DNA of 64,000 nt from Rhodopseudomonas boonkerdii (GTDB lineage: Bacteria; Pseudomonadota; Alphaproteobacteria; Rhizobiales; Xanthobacteraceae). A program made the position numbers and the translations under genes. The first letter of the stretch is position 1. Each line of letters opens with the position of its first letter. Under the pieces are notes generated by a model. The model was not told the origin of the DNA, did not search any database, and saw only the letters and a list, made by a program, of their open reading frames with translations. This document shows positions 57,055-64,000 of the stretch, piece after piece. The stretch spans positions 372,001 to 436,000 of the forward strand of contig NZ_CP036537.1 of assembly GCF_021184025.1 (NCBI RefSeq). Reading direction: 5' to 3'.

Positions 57055-59847
57055 ATGGTTGATACGAAAACGCCTGGCGACAAGACTCTGAGCGTTCCCA
57101 GCAAGACCTTGACGCTGAAGCCGCGCGTCGAGCAGAGCACCGTGCGTCAGAGCTTCAGCCAGGGCCGTAGCAAGCAGGTGGTGGTCGAGAAACGCGGCAA
57201 GCGCCGCATTCCCGGCGAGAGCAGCACCGAAGCCGCGGCGCCGGCGCCCGCTCCGGCGGCCCCTGTTGCCGTCGCGCCAGCGCCTGCTGCGCCCAAGGCC
57301 GCTCCGGCTCCTGTCGCTGCAGCCCCGGCGCCCGCGCCGGCAGCACCGGTGCGCCCCGCGGCGCCTGCCGCTCCTGCTGCTCCGGTCCGCACCTCGTCAT
57401 CCGGCGCTCCGGCGCGCAGTTCGGCGCCGGTTGCTCCCTCGCGTTCGGCTTCGCCGCCGCCGCGTGGTGGTTCGTCGCGTCCGCAGCCGCCGCAGCGCAG
57501 TGGCTCCGGTGTCGTGCTGCGTACGTTGACCGAGGATGAGCGCGCCGCCCGCGCCAGCGCGCTCGCTGACGCGCGTGCCCGCGAAGTCGAAGAGCGCCGT
57601 CTCGCCGAGGAAGAAGCGGCCCGGCGCAATACCAAGGAATACAAGGAGCAGATGGAGCGCGAAGCTGCCGAGGCCCGTCGCAAGGCCGAGGAAGAGCGCC
57701 ACCGTCAGGAAGAAGAAGCCAAGCGCAAGGCGGAAGCCGAAGCCAAGCGCCGCGAGGCCGAGGCTGAAGCAAAGGCCAAGGCCGCTGCCCGCACCGTCAC
57801 CACAGCGCGCGCGCCGATCGCGACGACGTCTGGCCGTCCGGCCGTTGCTGCCGATGGCAGCGACGAGGACGAGGCGCCGCGTGTCATCCGCCGCCCGGGC
57901 AGCCCGGCACGTCCGGTGATTGCGCCGAAGCCTGCTGCCAAGCCCGGTCCACAGAAGCAGCGCGGTCGCCTCACCGTCGTCACCGCGCTGTCGGCTGACG
58001 ATGTGCGTGAGCGCTCGGTCGCGTCGTTCCGTCGCCGTACCCAGCGTCTCAAGGGTCATCAATCGAACGAGCCGAAGGAAAAGCTCGTCCGCGAAGTGAC
58101 GATCCCGGAAGCGATCACCATTCAGGAACTCGCGAACCGCATGGCGGAGCGTGCGGTGGACATCATCCGCATGCTGATGAAGCAGGGCGCGATGCACAAG
58201 ATCACCGACGTGATCGATGCCGATACGGCGCAGCTCATCGCTGAAGAACTCGGCCACACCGTCAAGCGCGTCGCCGCGTCGGACGTCGAGGAAGGTCTGT
58301 TCGATGTCGTGGACGATTCCACCGATACCGAGCCGCGTTCGCCGGTGGTCACCGTCATGGGCCATGTCGACCATGGCAAGACGTCGCTGCTCGACGCGCT
58401 GCGTCAGGCGAATGTTGTGTCGGGTGAAGCCGGTGGCATCACCCAGCATATCGGCGCCTATCAGGTCACTTCGCCGCTCGGTGGCAAGATCACCTTCATC
58501 GATACGCCCGGCCACGCCGCGTTCACCGCGATGCGCGCCCGCGGCGCCAAGGTCACCGACATCGTCATCCTCGTGGTGGCGGCCGATGACGGCGTGATGC
58601 CGCAGACCATCGAAGCCATCAACCACGCGAAGGCGGCGGGCGTGCCGATGATTGTGGCGATCAACAAGATCGACAAGCCCGATGCCAAGCCGGAACGCGT
58701 GCGTACCGAACTGCTGCAGCATGACGTGCAGGTTGAATCGTTCGGCGGCGACGTCGTCGACGTGGAAGTGTCGGCGAAGAACAAGACCAATCTCGACAAA
58801 CTGCTCGAGATGATCTCGCTGCAGGCGGAAATCCTCGATCTGAAGACCAATTCGGAGCGTCCGGCCGAAGGTACCGTCATCGAAGCGAAGCTCGATCGCG
58901 GCCGTGGTCCGGTGGCTACCGTGCTGGTTCAGCGCGGCACCCTGCGCGTGGGCGACATCATCGTCGCCGGCGCCGAAATGGGCCGTGTCCGCGCGCTGAT
59001 CTCCGATCAGGGCGATACGCTGCAGGAAGCCGGTCCCTCGGTGCCGGTGGAAGTGCTCGGCTTCAATGGTCCGCCGGAAGCCGGTGATCGTATGGCCGTG
59101 GTCGAGAACGAGGCCCGCGCCCGCCAGATCACCGATTACCGCACCCATCAGAAGCGCGAGAAGCTGGCCGCATCCGCCTCCGGCATGCGCGGCTCGCTCG
59201 AGCAGATGATGAGCCAGCTCAAGACATCGGGCCGCAAGGACTTCCCGCTGGTCGTCAAGGCCGACGTGCAGGGCTCGCTCGAAGCGATCCTCGGTTCGCT
59301 GGAGAAGCTTGGCACGGACGAAGTTGCCGCGCGCATCCTGCATGCGGGTGTCGGCGGTATCTCGGAATCGGACGTCACGCTGGCGGAAGGTTTCAACGCC
59401 GCGATCATCGGCTTCTCGGTTCGAGCGAACAAGGAAGCTGCGGCGCTCGCCAAGCGCAACGGCATCGAGATCCGCTACTACAACATCATCTACGATCTCG
59501 TGGATGACGTGAAAAAGGCCATGTCCGGCTTGCTCGCGCCGACGCTGCGCGAAACCATGCTGGGCAATGCGCAGATCCTCGAAGTGTTCAACATTTCGAA
59601 GGTCGGCAAGGTCGCGGGTTGCCGCGTCACCGACGGCACCGTGGAACGCGGCGCCAATGTGCGCCTGATCCGCGACAACGTCGTCGTACACGAAGGCAAG
59701 CTGTCGACGTTGAAGCGCTTCAAGGACGAAGTGAAGGAAGTGGCGTCAGGCCAGGAATGCGGCATGGCGTTCGAGAACTATTCCGACATGCGTGTCGGCG
59801 ACGTGATCGAGTGTTATCGCATCGAGACCATCCAGCGCTCGCTGTAA
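57055..59847 (+). CDS. infB: translation initiation factor IF-2
   Basis: 930-residue GTPase that delivers fMet-tRNA and joins the ribosomal subunits. A long low-complexity N-terminus (residues of about 50-310) contains Pro/Ala runs and a charged, coiled-coil-like Glu/Arg/Lys region. The GTPase has G1 GHVDHGKTS (about 438-446), G3 DTPGHAAF and G4 NKIDKPD. The C-terminal domains include [17 protein letters not shown] and [12 protein letters not shown]. The N-terminus is GC-rich and repetitive, prone to length variation. An alternative internal start, as in E. coli, is possible but not tested. Confidence 0.97.
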   Translation: MVDTKTPGDKTLSVPSKTLTLKPRVEQSTVRQSFSQGRSKQVVVEKRGKRRIPGESSTEAAAPAPAPAAPVAVAPAPAAPKAAPAPVAAAPAPAPAAPVRPAAPAAPAAPVRTSSSGAPARSSAPVAPSRSASPPPRGGSSRPQPPQRSGSGVVLRTLTEDERAARASALADARAREVEERRLAEEEAARRNTKEYKEQMEREAAEARRKAEEERHRQEEEAKRKAEAEAKRREAEAEAKAKAAARTVTTARAPIATTSGRPAVAADGSDEDEAPRVIRRPGSPARPVIAPKPAAKPGPQKQRGRLTVVTALSADDVRERSVASFRRRTQRLKGHQSNEPKEKLVREVTIPEAITIQELANRMAERAVDIIRMLMKQGAMHKITDVIDADTAQLIAEELGHTVKRVAASDVEEGLFDVVDDSTDTEPRSPVVTVMGHVDHGKTSLLDALRQANVVSGEAGGITQHIGAYQVTSPLGGKITFIDTPGHAAFTAMRARGAKVTDIVILVVAADDGVMPQTIEAINHAKAAGVPMIVAINKIDKPDAKPERVRTELLQHDVQVESFGGDVVDVEVSAKNKTNLDKLLEMISLQAEILDLKTNSERPAEGTVIEAKLDRGRGPVATVLVQRGTLRVGDIIVAGAEMGRVRALISDQGDTLQEAGPSVPVEVLGFNGPPEAGDRMAVVENEARARQITDYRTHQKREKLAASASGMRGSLEQMMSQLKTSGRKDFPLVVKADVQGSLEAILGSLEKLGTDEVAARILHAGVGGISESDVTLAEGFNAAIIGFSVRANKEAAALAKRNGIEIRYYNIIYDLVDDVKKAMSGLLAPTLRETMLGNAQILEVFNISKVGKVAGCRVTDGTVERGANVRLIRDNVVVHEGKLSTLKRFKDEVKEVASGQECGMAFENYSDMRVGDVIECYRIETIQRSL

Positions 59848-59886
59848 GTCCAAGTCTTACAGAGAGCCGGATTTGAGTGAGGCGTC

Positions 59887-59908
59887 ATGCCCGGCAAGTG
59901 CCGGGCAT
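59887..59908. repeat. REP-like hairpin between infB and rbfA, unit 1
   Basis: ATGCCCGGCA-AG-TGCCGGGCAT, a 10-bp perfect stem. It is inside an operon, so it may be a processing or stability element rather than a terminator (no T-run directly after). Confidence 0.7.
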
Positions 59909-59940
59909 CCACGTCTTTGATTTTTCACAGAACAGGCGTG

Positions 59941-59962
59941 GATGGCCGGGATAACCCGGCCA
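59941..59962. repeat. REP-like hairpin between infB and rbfA, unit 2
   Basis: ATGGCCGGG-ATAA-CCCGGCCAT, a 9-bp perfect stem. It ends 28 bases before the rbfA start and forms a pair with the unit at 59887-59908. Confidence 0.7.
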
Positions 59963-59990
59963 TGGCGTCGTTTATTGTTGGCTAGGAAAG

Positions 59991-60407
59991 ATGCCCAAGC
60001 ATCACAAGAAGACGGCGACGCCGGGCGGCTCGCAGCGTCAGTTGCGTGTCGGCGAACTGATGCGCCACGCGATCGCCGATATCCTTGCGCAGGGTGGGGT
60101 CTACGATCCCGTCCTGCAGAGCAACATCGTCACCGTGCCGGAGGTGCGGATGTCCCCGGATCTCAAGCTCGCCACCGTCTATGTCATGCCGCTCGGCGGC
60201 AAGAACACCGAGCCGGTGCTGAAAGCTCTGGCGGCGAACAAGACGTTTCTGCGCACCGAAGCGGCGCATCGCGTGAACCTGAAATACGCGCCCGATCTGC
60301 GCTTCCGCATTGATGAGCGTTTCGACGAAGCCGAACGCATCGACAAACTCCTGCGCACCCCCGCGGTAGCGCGTGACCTCAAACAAGACTCGGATAACGA
60401 AGAATGA
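59991..60407 (+). CDS. rbfA: 30S ribosome-binding factor A
   Basis: 138-residue KH-like protein binding 16S rRNA during late 30S maturation and cold adaptation. [21 protein letters not shown] near the N-terminus and [19 protein letters not shown] are family motifs. The C-terminal helix region ends with a charged tail. The SD is AGGAA, 6 bases upstream. The stop overlaps the truB start (ATGA). Confidence 0.95.
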   Translation: MPKHHKKTATPGGSQRQLRVGELMRHAIADILAQGGVYDPVLQSNIVTVPEVRMSPDLKLATVYVMPLGGKNTEPVLKALAANKTFLRTEAAHRVNLKYAPDLRFRIDERFDEAERIDKLLRTPAVARDLKQDSDNEE

Positions 60408-61474
60408 CTGTGACGACGACCAAGACCGAACATGGCCTTGAGGTAAGCCCGCTTCCGCAGGCGCCGCGCGGCAATAACGATCCGCGCCACCAGCAGGGCC
60501 GTCAGCGCCAGGGTCAGGTGCGTCGCGACAAGCGCGACGTCCATGGCTGGGTCATTCTCGACAAGCCCATCGGCATGACCTCGACCCAGGCGGTCGCTGT
60601 CGCCAAGCGGCTGTTTCAGGCCAAGCGCGCCGGTCATGCCGGCACCCTCGATCCGCTCGCCTCCGGCGGCCTGCCGATCGCGCTAGGCGAGGCCACAAAG
60701 ACGGTTCCCTTCGTGATGGACGGCCGCAAGCGCTATCGCTTCACCGTCGCATGGGGCGCCGAACGCGATACCGACGACACCGAAGGTCGCGTCACCCAGA
60801 CCTCCGACGCTCGGCCAACGGCCGACCAGATCCGGGCCCTGCTGCCGCAATTTACCGGCGAGATCGAACAGATCCCTCCGCAATATTCGGCCATCAAGAT
60901 CCAGGGCGAGCGTGCCTATGACCTTGCGCGCGACGGCGAGGTTGTCCCGCTGGTGCCGCGTCCCGTCGTGATTCATGAATTAGTGCTGACAGAACAACCA
61001 GATAACGACCATGCCGTGTTCGAGGCCGAATGCGGCAAGGGCACCTATGTACGCGCGCTCGCCCGTGACATCGGCCGTCTGCTCGGCTGCTACGGCCATA
61101 TCAGTGCGCTGCGTCGGACCCTGGTCGGTCCCTTCGCCGAGCCTGACATGATTCCACTGGCAGAATTGGAGGCTTTGTGCGATAGAGCCGCGTCTGGCGA
61201 GGGAAGCCTCGCCGACGCGCTACTGCCCGTTGAGACCGCGCTGGACGACATCCCGGCGCTGGCCGTCACACGGTCAGATGCGGCCAGGCTCCATCGGGGT
61301 CAGGCCGTCTTGTTGCGCGGACGGGATGCGCCTCATTGCAATGGCACGGTTTATGTCACGGTGTCGGGCCGGTTGCTGGCCCTCGCCGAACTCAGTAATG
61401 GCGAGCTCATCCCCAAGCGCGTGTTCAACCTTTCCGGATTGACTGCCAATCCGGTGCAAAAAGAAAGTCATTGA
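60404..61474 (+). CDS. truB: tRNA pseudouridine(55) synthase TruB
   Basis: 356-residue enzyme making pseudouridine 55 in the tRNA T-loop. The catalytic Asp is in [39 protein letters not shown] and [12 protein letters not shown] are family motifs. An N-terminal extension of about 45 polar residues (Arg/Gln-rich) precedes the core and is not present in E. coli TruB. The C-terminal PUA-like part is short. The ATG overlaps the rbfA stop. Confidence 0.95.
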   Translation: MTVTTTKTEHGLEVSPLPQAPRGNNDPRHQQGRQRQGQVRRDKRDVHGWVILDKPIGMTSTQAVAVAKRLFQAKRAGHAGTLDPLASGGLPIALGEATKTVPFVMDGRKRYRFTVAWGAERDTDDTEGRVTQTSDARPTADQIRALLPQFTGEIEQIPPQYSAIKIQGERAYDLARDGEVVPLVPRPVVIHELVLTEQPDNDHAVFEAECGKGTYVRALARDIGRLLGCYGHISALRRTLVGPFAEPDMIPLAELEALCDRAASGEGSLADALLPVETALDDIPALAVTRSDAARLHRGQAVLLRGRDAPHCNGTVYVTVSGRLLALAELSNGELIPKRVFNLSGLTANPVQKESH

Positions 61475-61476
61475 CG

Positions 61477-61746
61477 ATGTCGATTGCCGCAGAACGCAAA
61501 GCGGAAGTCATCAAGAACAGCGCCCTCAAGGCCGGCGATACCGGTTCGCCCGAGGTTCAGGTTGCCATCCTCTCGGAGCGCATCGCGAATCTCACCGAAC
61601 ACTTCAAGACCCACACCAAGGACAACCATTCCCGTCGTGGTCTGCTGAAGCTGGTGTCGACCCGTCGTTCGCTTCTCGATTACATCAAGAAGAAGGACGA
61701 GGCCCGCTACAAGGCCCTGCTCGAAAAGCACGGTATTCGCCGCTAA
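61477..61746 (+). CDS. rpsO: 30S ribosomal protein S15
   Basis: 89 residues, the standard length. [29 protein letters not shown] and the [24 protein letters not shown] segment are typical. I start it at 61477; a TTG two codons upstream (61471) is unlikely. It is one of the primary 16S-binding proteins and, in E. coli, represses its own translation. A terminator follows at 61756. Confidence 0.97.
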   Translation: MSIAAERKAEVIKNSALKAGDTGSPEVQVAILSERIANLTEHFKTHTKDNHSRRGLLKLVSTRRSLLDYIKKKDEARYKALLEKHGIRR

Positions 61747-61755
61747 GCGAACCGA

Positions 61756-61780
61756 CGCGCGCAGCTTCTGCGCGCGTTTT
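61756..61780 (+). terminator. intrinsic terminator after rpsO
   Basis: CGCGCGCAG-CTT-CTGCGCGCG, a 9-bp GC stem, followed by TTTT, 9 bases after the rpsO stop. Transcription may partly pass into pnp. Confidence 0.8.
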
Positions 61781-62115
61781 CGCATGGACGGTTTCACATA
61801 ACCAAACCATGCCATCACGTAGTGCAGGCCACAGTGGCCCGCACGATAGCGTCCAGCGGCAATCCGGCGGCTGGGCGATGACGGGCAAGGAGCCCGTCGC
61901 GCGGTGCGAAGCCAGAAGCTTCGCCTGCGACCATCGGAAGGATGGACGTCATTCGAATTCCAGAGGCCAGAACTCCAGAAGGTTTGGCAGGATCGCCGGA
62001 CGCTGACTTCGCGGTTGCGCGAGCAGCTTCTTGCCGTCTTGCGCAATCCTTCCGGATGTCTGGCCTTTGTTTTTTCGGCGCCGCGCCTTCCGTGAACCCA
62101 TGAAAGATATCCAAG
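61781..62115 (+). other. pnp leader region, no gene supported
   Basis: About 335 bases between the rpsO terminator and pnp. It has two adjacent hairpins: ACGGGC-AAGGA-GCCCGT (61881-61897) and GCGAAGC-CAGAA-GCTTCGC (61906-61924). In other bacteria the pnp leader holds a hairpin used for autoregulation through RNase III and PNPase; the same may apply here. No small gene or sRNA family is recognised. Confidence 0.5.
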
Positions 62116-64000
62116 ATGTTTAATCCTCATTCCGTCGAGATCGATTGGGGCGGCCGTCCGCTCAAGCTGGAAACCGGCAAGATCGCCCGCCAGGCTGATG
62201 GCGCGGTCATGGCCACCTATGGCGAGACCGTCGTGCTCGCCACCGTCGTGGCCGCGAAGGCGCCGCGCGATGGCGTCGACTTCCTGCCGCTCACTGTCGA
62301 CTATCAGGAGAAGGCCTACGCAGCCGGTCGCATTCCCGGCGGTTACTTCAAGCGCGAAGGCCGTCCGACCGAGAAGGAAACGCTGGTTTCCCGCCTGATC
62401 GACCGCCCGATCCGCCCGTTGTTCGCCGAAGGCTGGCGCAACGAGACCCAGGTGATCGTCACCGTGCTCTCGCACGACATGGAGAACGATCCCGACGTGT
62501 TGTCGATGGTCGCTGCTTCCGCTGCCTTGACCCTGTCGGGCGCTCCGTTCAAAGGCCCGATCGGCGCCGCCCGCGTCGCCTTCCAGAACGACGAATACAT
62601 CCTCAATCCGACCCTCGACGAGATGGCCGACACCCAGCTTGAGCTGGTCGTCGCCGGCACCGCCGATGCCGTGTTGATGGTGGAATCGGAAGCCAAGGAG
62701 CTTTCGGAAGAAATCATGCTCGGCGCCGTGATGTTCGGTCACCGCCACTTCCAGCCGGTGATCAAGGCGATCATCGAGCTCGCCGAAAAAGCCGCCAAGG
62801 AGCCGCGCGAAGTCGCCGTCGTCGATGACAGCGCGCTCGAAAAGGAAATGCTCGGTCTCGTCGAGCAGGAGCTGCGCAAGGCTTATGCCATCCCGGTGAA
62901 GCAGGACCGTTACGCTGCGGTCGGCGCCGTGAAGGAAAAGGTGATGGCACACTACTTCCCGGAAGGGAAGGAGCCCGCTTACGACAAGCTGCGCGTCGCC
63001 GGCGTGTTCAAGGAACTCGAATCCAAGATCGTGCGCTGGAACATCCTCGATACCGGCAAGCGCATCGACGGCCGCGATTCCAAGACCGTCCGCAGCATTC
63101 TCGCCGAAGTCGGCGTGCTGCCGCGTGCGCATGGTTCGGCGCTGTTCACCCGCGGTGAAACCCAGGCGATGGTCGTCACCACGCTCGGCACCGGCGAAGA
63201 CGAACAGTATATCGACTCGCTGTCGGGAACGTACAAAGAGACGTTCCTGCTGCACTACAACTTCCCTCCCTATTCGGTCGGTGAGACCGGCCGCCTCGGC
63301 GGCACCAAGCGCCGCGAAATCGGCCACGGCAAACTCGCCTGGCGCGCGATCCATCCGGTGCTGCCGGGTCATCACGAATTCCCCTACACCATCCGCGTGG
63401 TGTCGGAGATCACCGAGTCGAATGGTTCGTCCTCGATGGCCTCGGTCTGCGGCGCTTCGCTGGCGCTGATGGATGCCGGCGTGCCCTTGAAGCGCCCGAC
63501 GGCGGGTATCGCCATGGGCCTGATCCTGGAAGGTTCGCGCTACGCGGTCCTGTCGGACATCCTGGGTGACGAAGATCACCTCGGCGACATGGACTTCAAG
63601 GTGGCCGGCACCGAAGCGGGCATCACTTCGCTGCAGATGGACATCAAGATTGCGGGGATCACCGAGGAGATCATGAAGGTCGCCCTCGCACAGGCGAAGG
63701 ATGGTCGTATCCACATCCTCGGCGAAATGGCGAAGGCGCTCACCAATGCCCGCGCCGAACTCGGCGAATACGCCCCGCGCATCGAAACCTTCAAGATCGC
63801 CACCGACAAGATCCGTGAAGTGATCGGCACCGGTGGCAAGGTGATCCGTGAGATCGTCGAAAAGACTGGTGCCAAGGTCAACATTGAAGATGACGGCACC
63901 GTGAAGGTGGCATCGTCGGACGGCGAAGCCATGAAGGCGGCGATCAAGTGGATCAAGTCGATCGCTTCCGATCCGGAAGTCGGCCAGATCTATGAAGGCA
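62116..64000 (+). CDS. pnp: polyribonucleotide nucleotidyltransferase (PNPase), 3' part cut by window edge
   Basis: Starts with ATG at 62116 ([21 protein letters not shown]), continues in one frame without a stop to base 64000, and is incomplete. The two RNase PH-like cores are present: [22 protein letters not shown] and, later, [15 protein letters not shown]. The KH domain begins in the last 60 codons ([18 protein letters not shown]), and the S1 domain is outside. PNPase degrades RNA phosphorolytically with RNase E in the degradosome. The operon-linked rpsO-pnp order is standard. Confidence 0.97.
   Translation, partial: MFNPHSVEIDWGGRPLKLETGKIARQADGAVMATYGETVVLATVVAAKAPRDGVDFLPLTVDYQEKAYAAGRIPGGYFKREGRPTEKETLVSRLIDRPIRPLFAEGWRNETQVIVTVLSHDMENDPDVLSMVAASAALTLSGAPFKGPIGAARVAFQNDEYILNPTLDEMADTQLELVVAGTADAVLMVESEAKELSEEIMLGAVMFGHRHFQPVIKAIIELAEKAAKEPREVAVVDDSALEKEMLGLVEQELRKAYAIPVKQDRYAAVGAVKEKVMAHYFPEGKEPAYDKLRVAGVFKELESKIVRWNILDTGKRIDGRDSKTVRSILAEVGVLPRAHGSALFTRGETQAMVVTTLGTGEDEQYIDSLSGTYKETFLLHYNFPPYSVGETGRLGGTKRREIGHGKLAWRAIHPVLPGHHEFPYTIRVVSEITESNGSSSMASVCGASLALMDAGVPLKRPTAGIAMGLILEGSRYAVLSDILGDEDHLGDMDFKVAGTEAGITSLQMDIKIAGITEEIMKVALAQAKDGRIHILGEMAKALTNARAELGEYAPRIETFKIATDKIREVIGTGGKVIREIVEKTGAKVNIEDDGTVKVASSDGEAMKAAIKWIKSIASDPEVGQIYEG

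Noticed and set aside
57397..59691. 764-codon minus-strand frame antisense to infB
   Set aside because: Same shadow effect; IF-2 is well supported on the plus strand.
61468..63714. 748-codon minus-strand frame antisense to rpsO and pnp
   Set aside because: It crosses the rpsO terminator and the pnp leader and shows no domain; PNPase is certain on the plus strand.

Overview
The window (64 kb, GC-rich, densely coding on both strands) looks like chromosomal DNA of an alphaproteobacterium of the order Rhizobiales, most likely the Bradyrhizobium / Rhodopseudomonas / Afipia / Tardiphaga group. The reasons are the FYDLN acidic protein (TIGR02300 type) beside aroA-cmk-rpsA, the Hsp20-DUF1150 pair, the trpFBA-accD-folC order, a DivL-type tyrosine pseudo-kinase next to tsaE, the ubiE-ubiB-coaBC-dut cluster, and several families of short extragenic palindromes. 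The species assignment is inference from gene content; no search was run.

Layout. 0.1-2.5 kb: two unrecognised small genes, a DUF1150 gene and an hsp20 with an RpoH-type promoter and a possible RNA thermometer. 2.6-6.8 kb: a ugpBAEC glycerol-3-phosphate ABC importer (minus strand). 7-10 kb: a class III CoA-transferase, the divergent ohr/ohrR peroxide module with two operator-like palindromes, a GIY-YIG protein and tRNA-Ala(GGC). 10.3-16.1 kb: FYDLN protein, then aroA-cmk-rpsA and sppA. 16.3-22.2 kb: ihfB, a LapA-domain protein, trpF-trpB-trpA, accD, folC. 22.5-36.2 kb: a metallophosphoesterase, then a long minus-strand block read as divL, tsaE-amgK fusion, PilZ, murU, addB, addA, trxA. 36.5-40.8 kb: ubiE-ubiB-coaBC-dut. 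40.9-45.8 kb: mutM, a methyltransferase, a PilZ protein, a degenerate trypsin-like protein and a MoeB/ThiF protein. 46-52 kb: a LacI-controlled catabolic cluster (intradiol dioxygenase, SDR, BKACE, zinc/quinone-type dehydrogenase, cupin, Bug-type binding protein). 52.5-64 kb: a DUF2336 gene and the classical rimP-nusA-ylxR-infB-rbfA-truB-rpsO-pnp translation/RNA operon; pnp runs off the right edge.

Most of the window is housekeeping. The points that stand out are: (1) CoaBC carries an in-frame N-terminal FitA-like ribbon-helix-helix antitoxin domain, and a 35-bp near-perfect palindrome lies just upstream; (2) a LacI-regulated gene set that could form a short catabolic route from an intradiol ring-cleavage product through a BKACE enzyme; (3) a two-hairpin dispersed repeat present in at least seven copies, one of them apparently rearranged and one next to an echo of the folC 3' end; (4) an hsp20 leader with a canonical heat-shock promoter and a sequestered ribosome-binding site; (5) loss of key residues in AccD (zinc ribbon), in the trypsin-like protein (catalytic His and Ser), in AddB (iron-sulfur cysteine region) and in the DivL-type kinase (Tyr for His, a known family trait).
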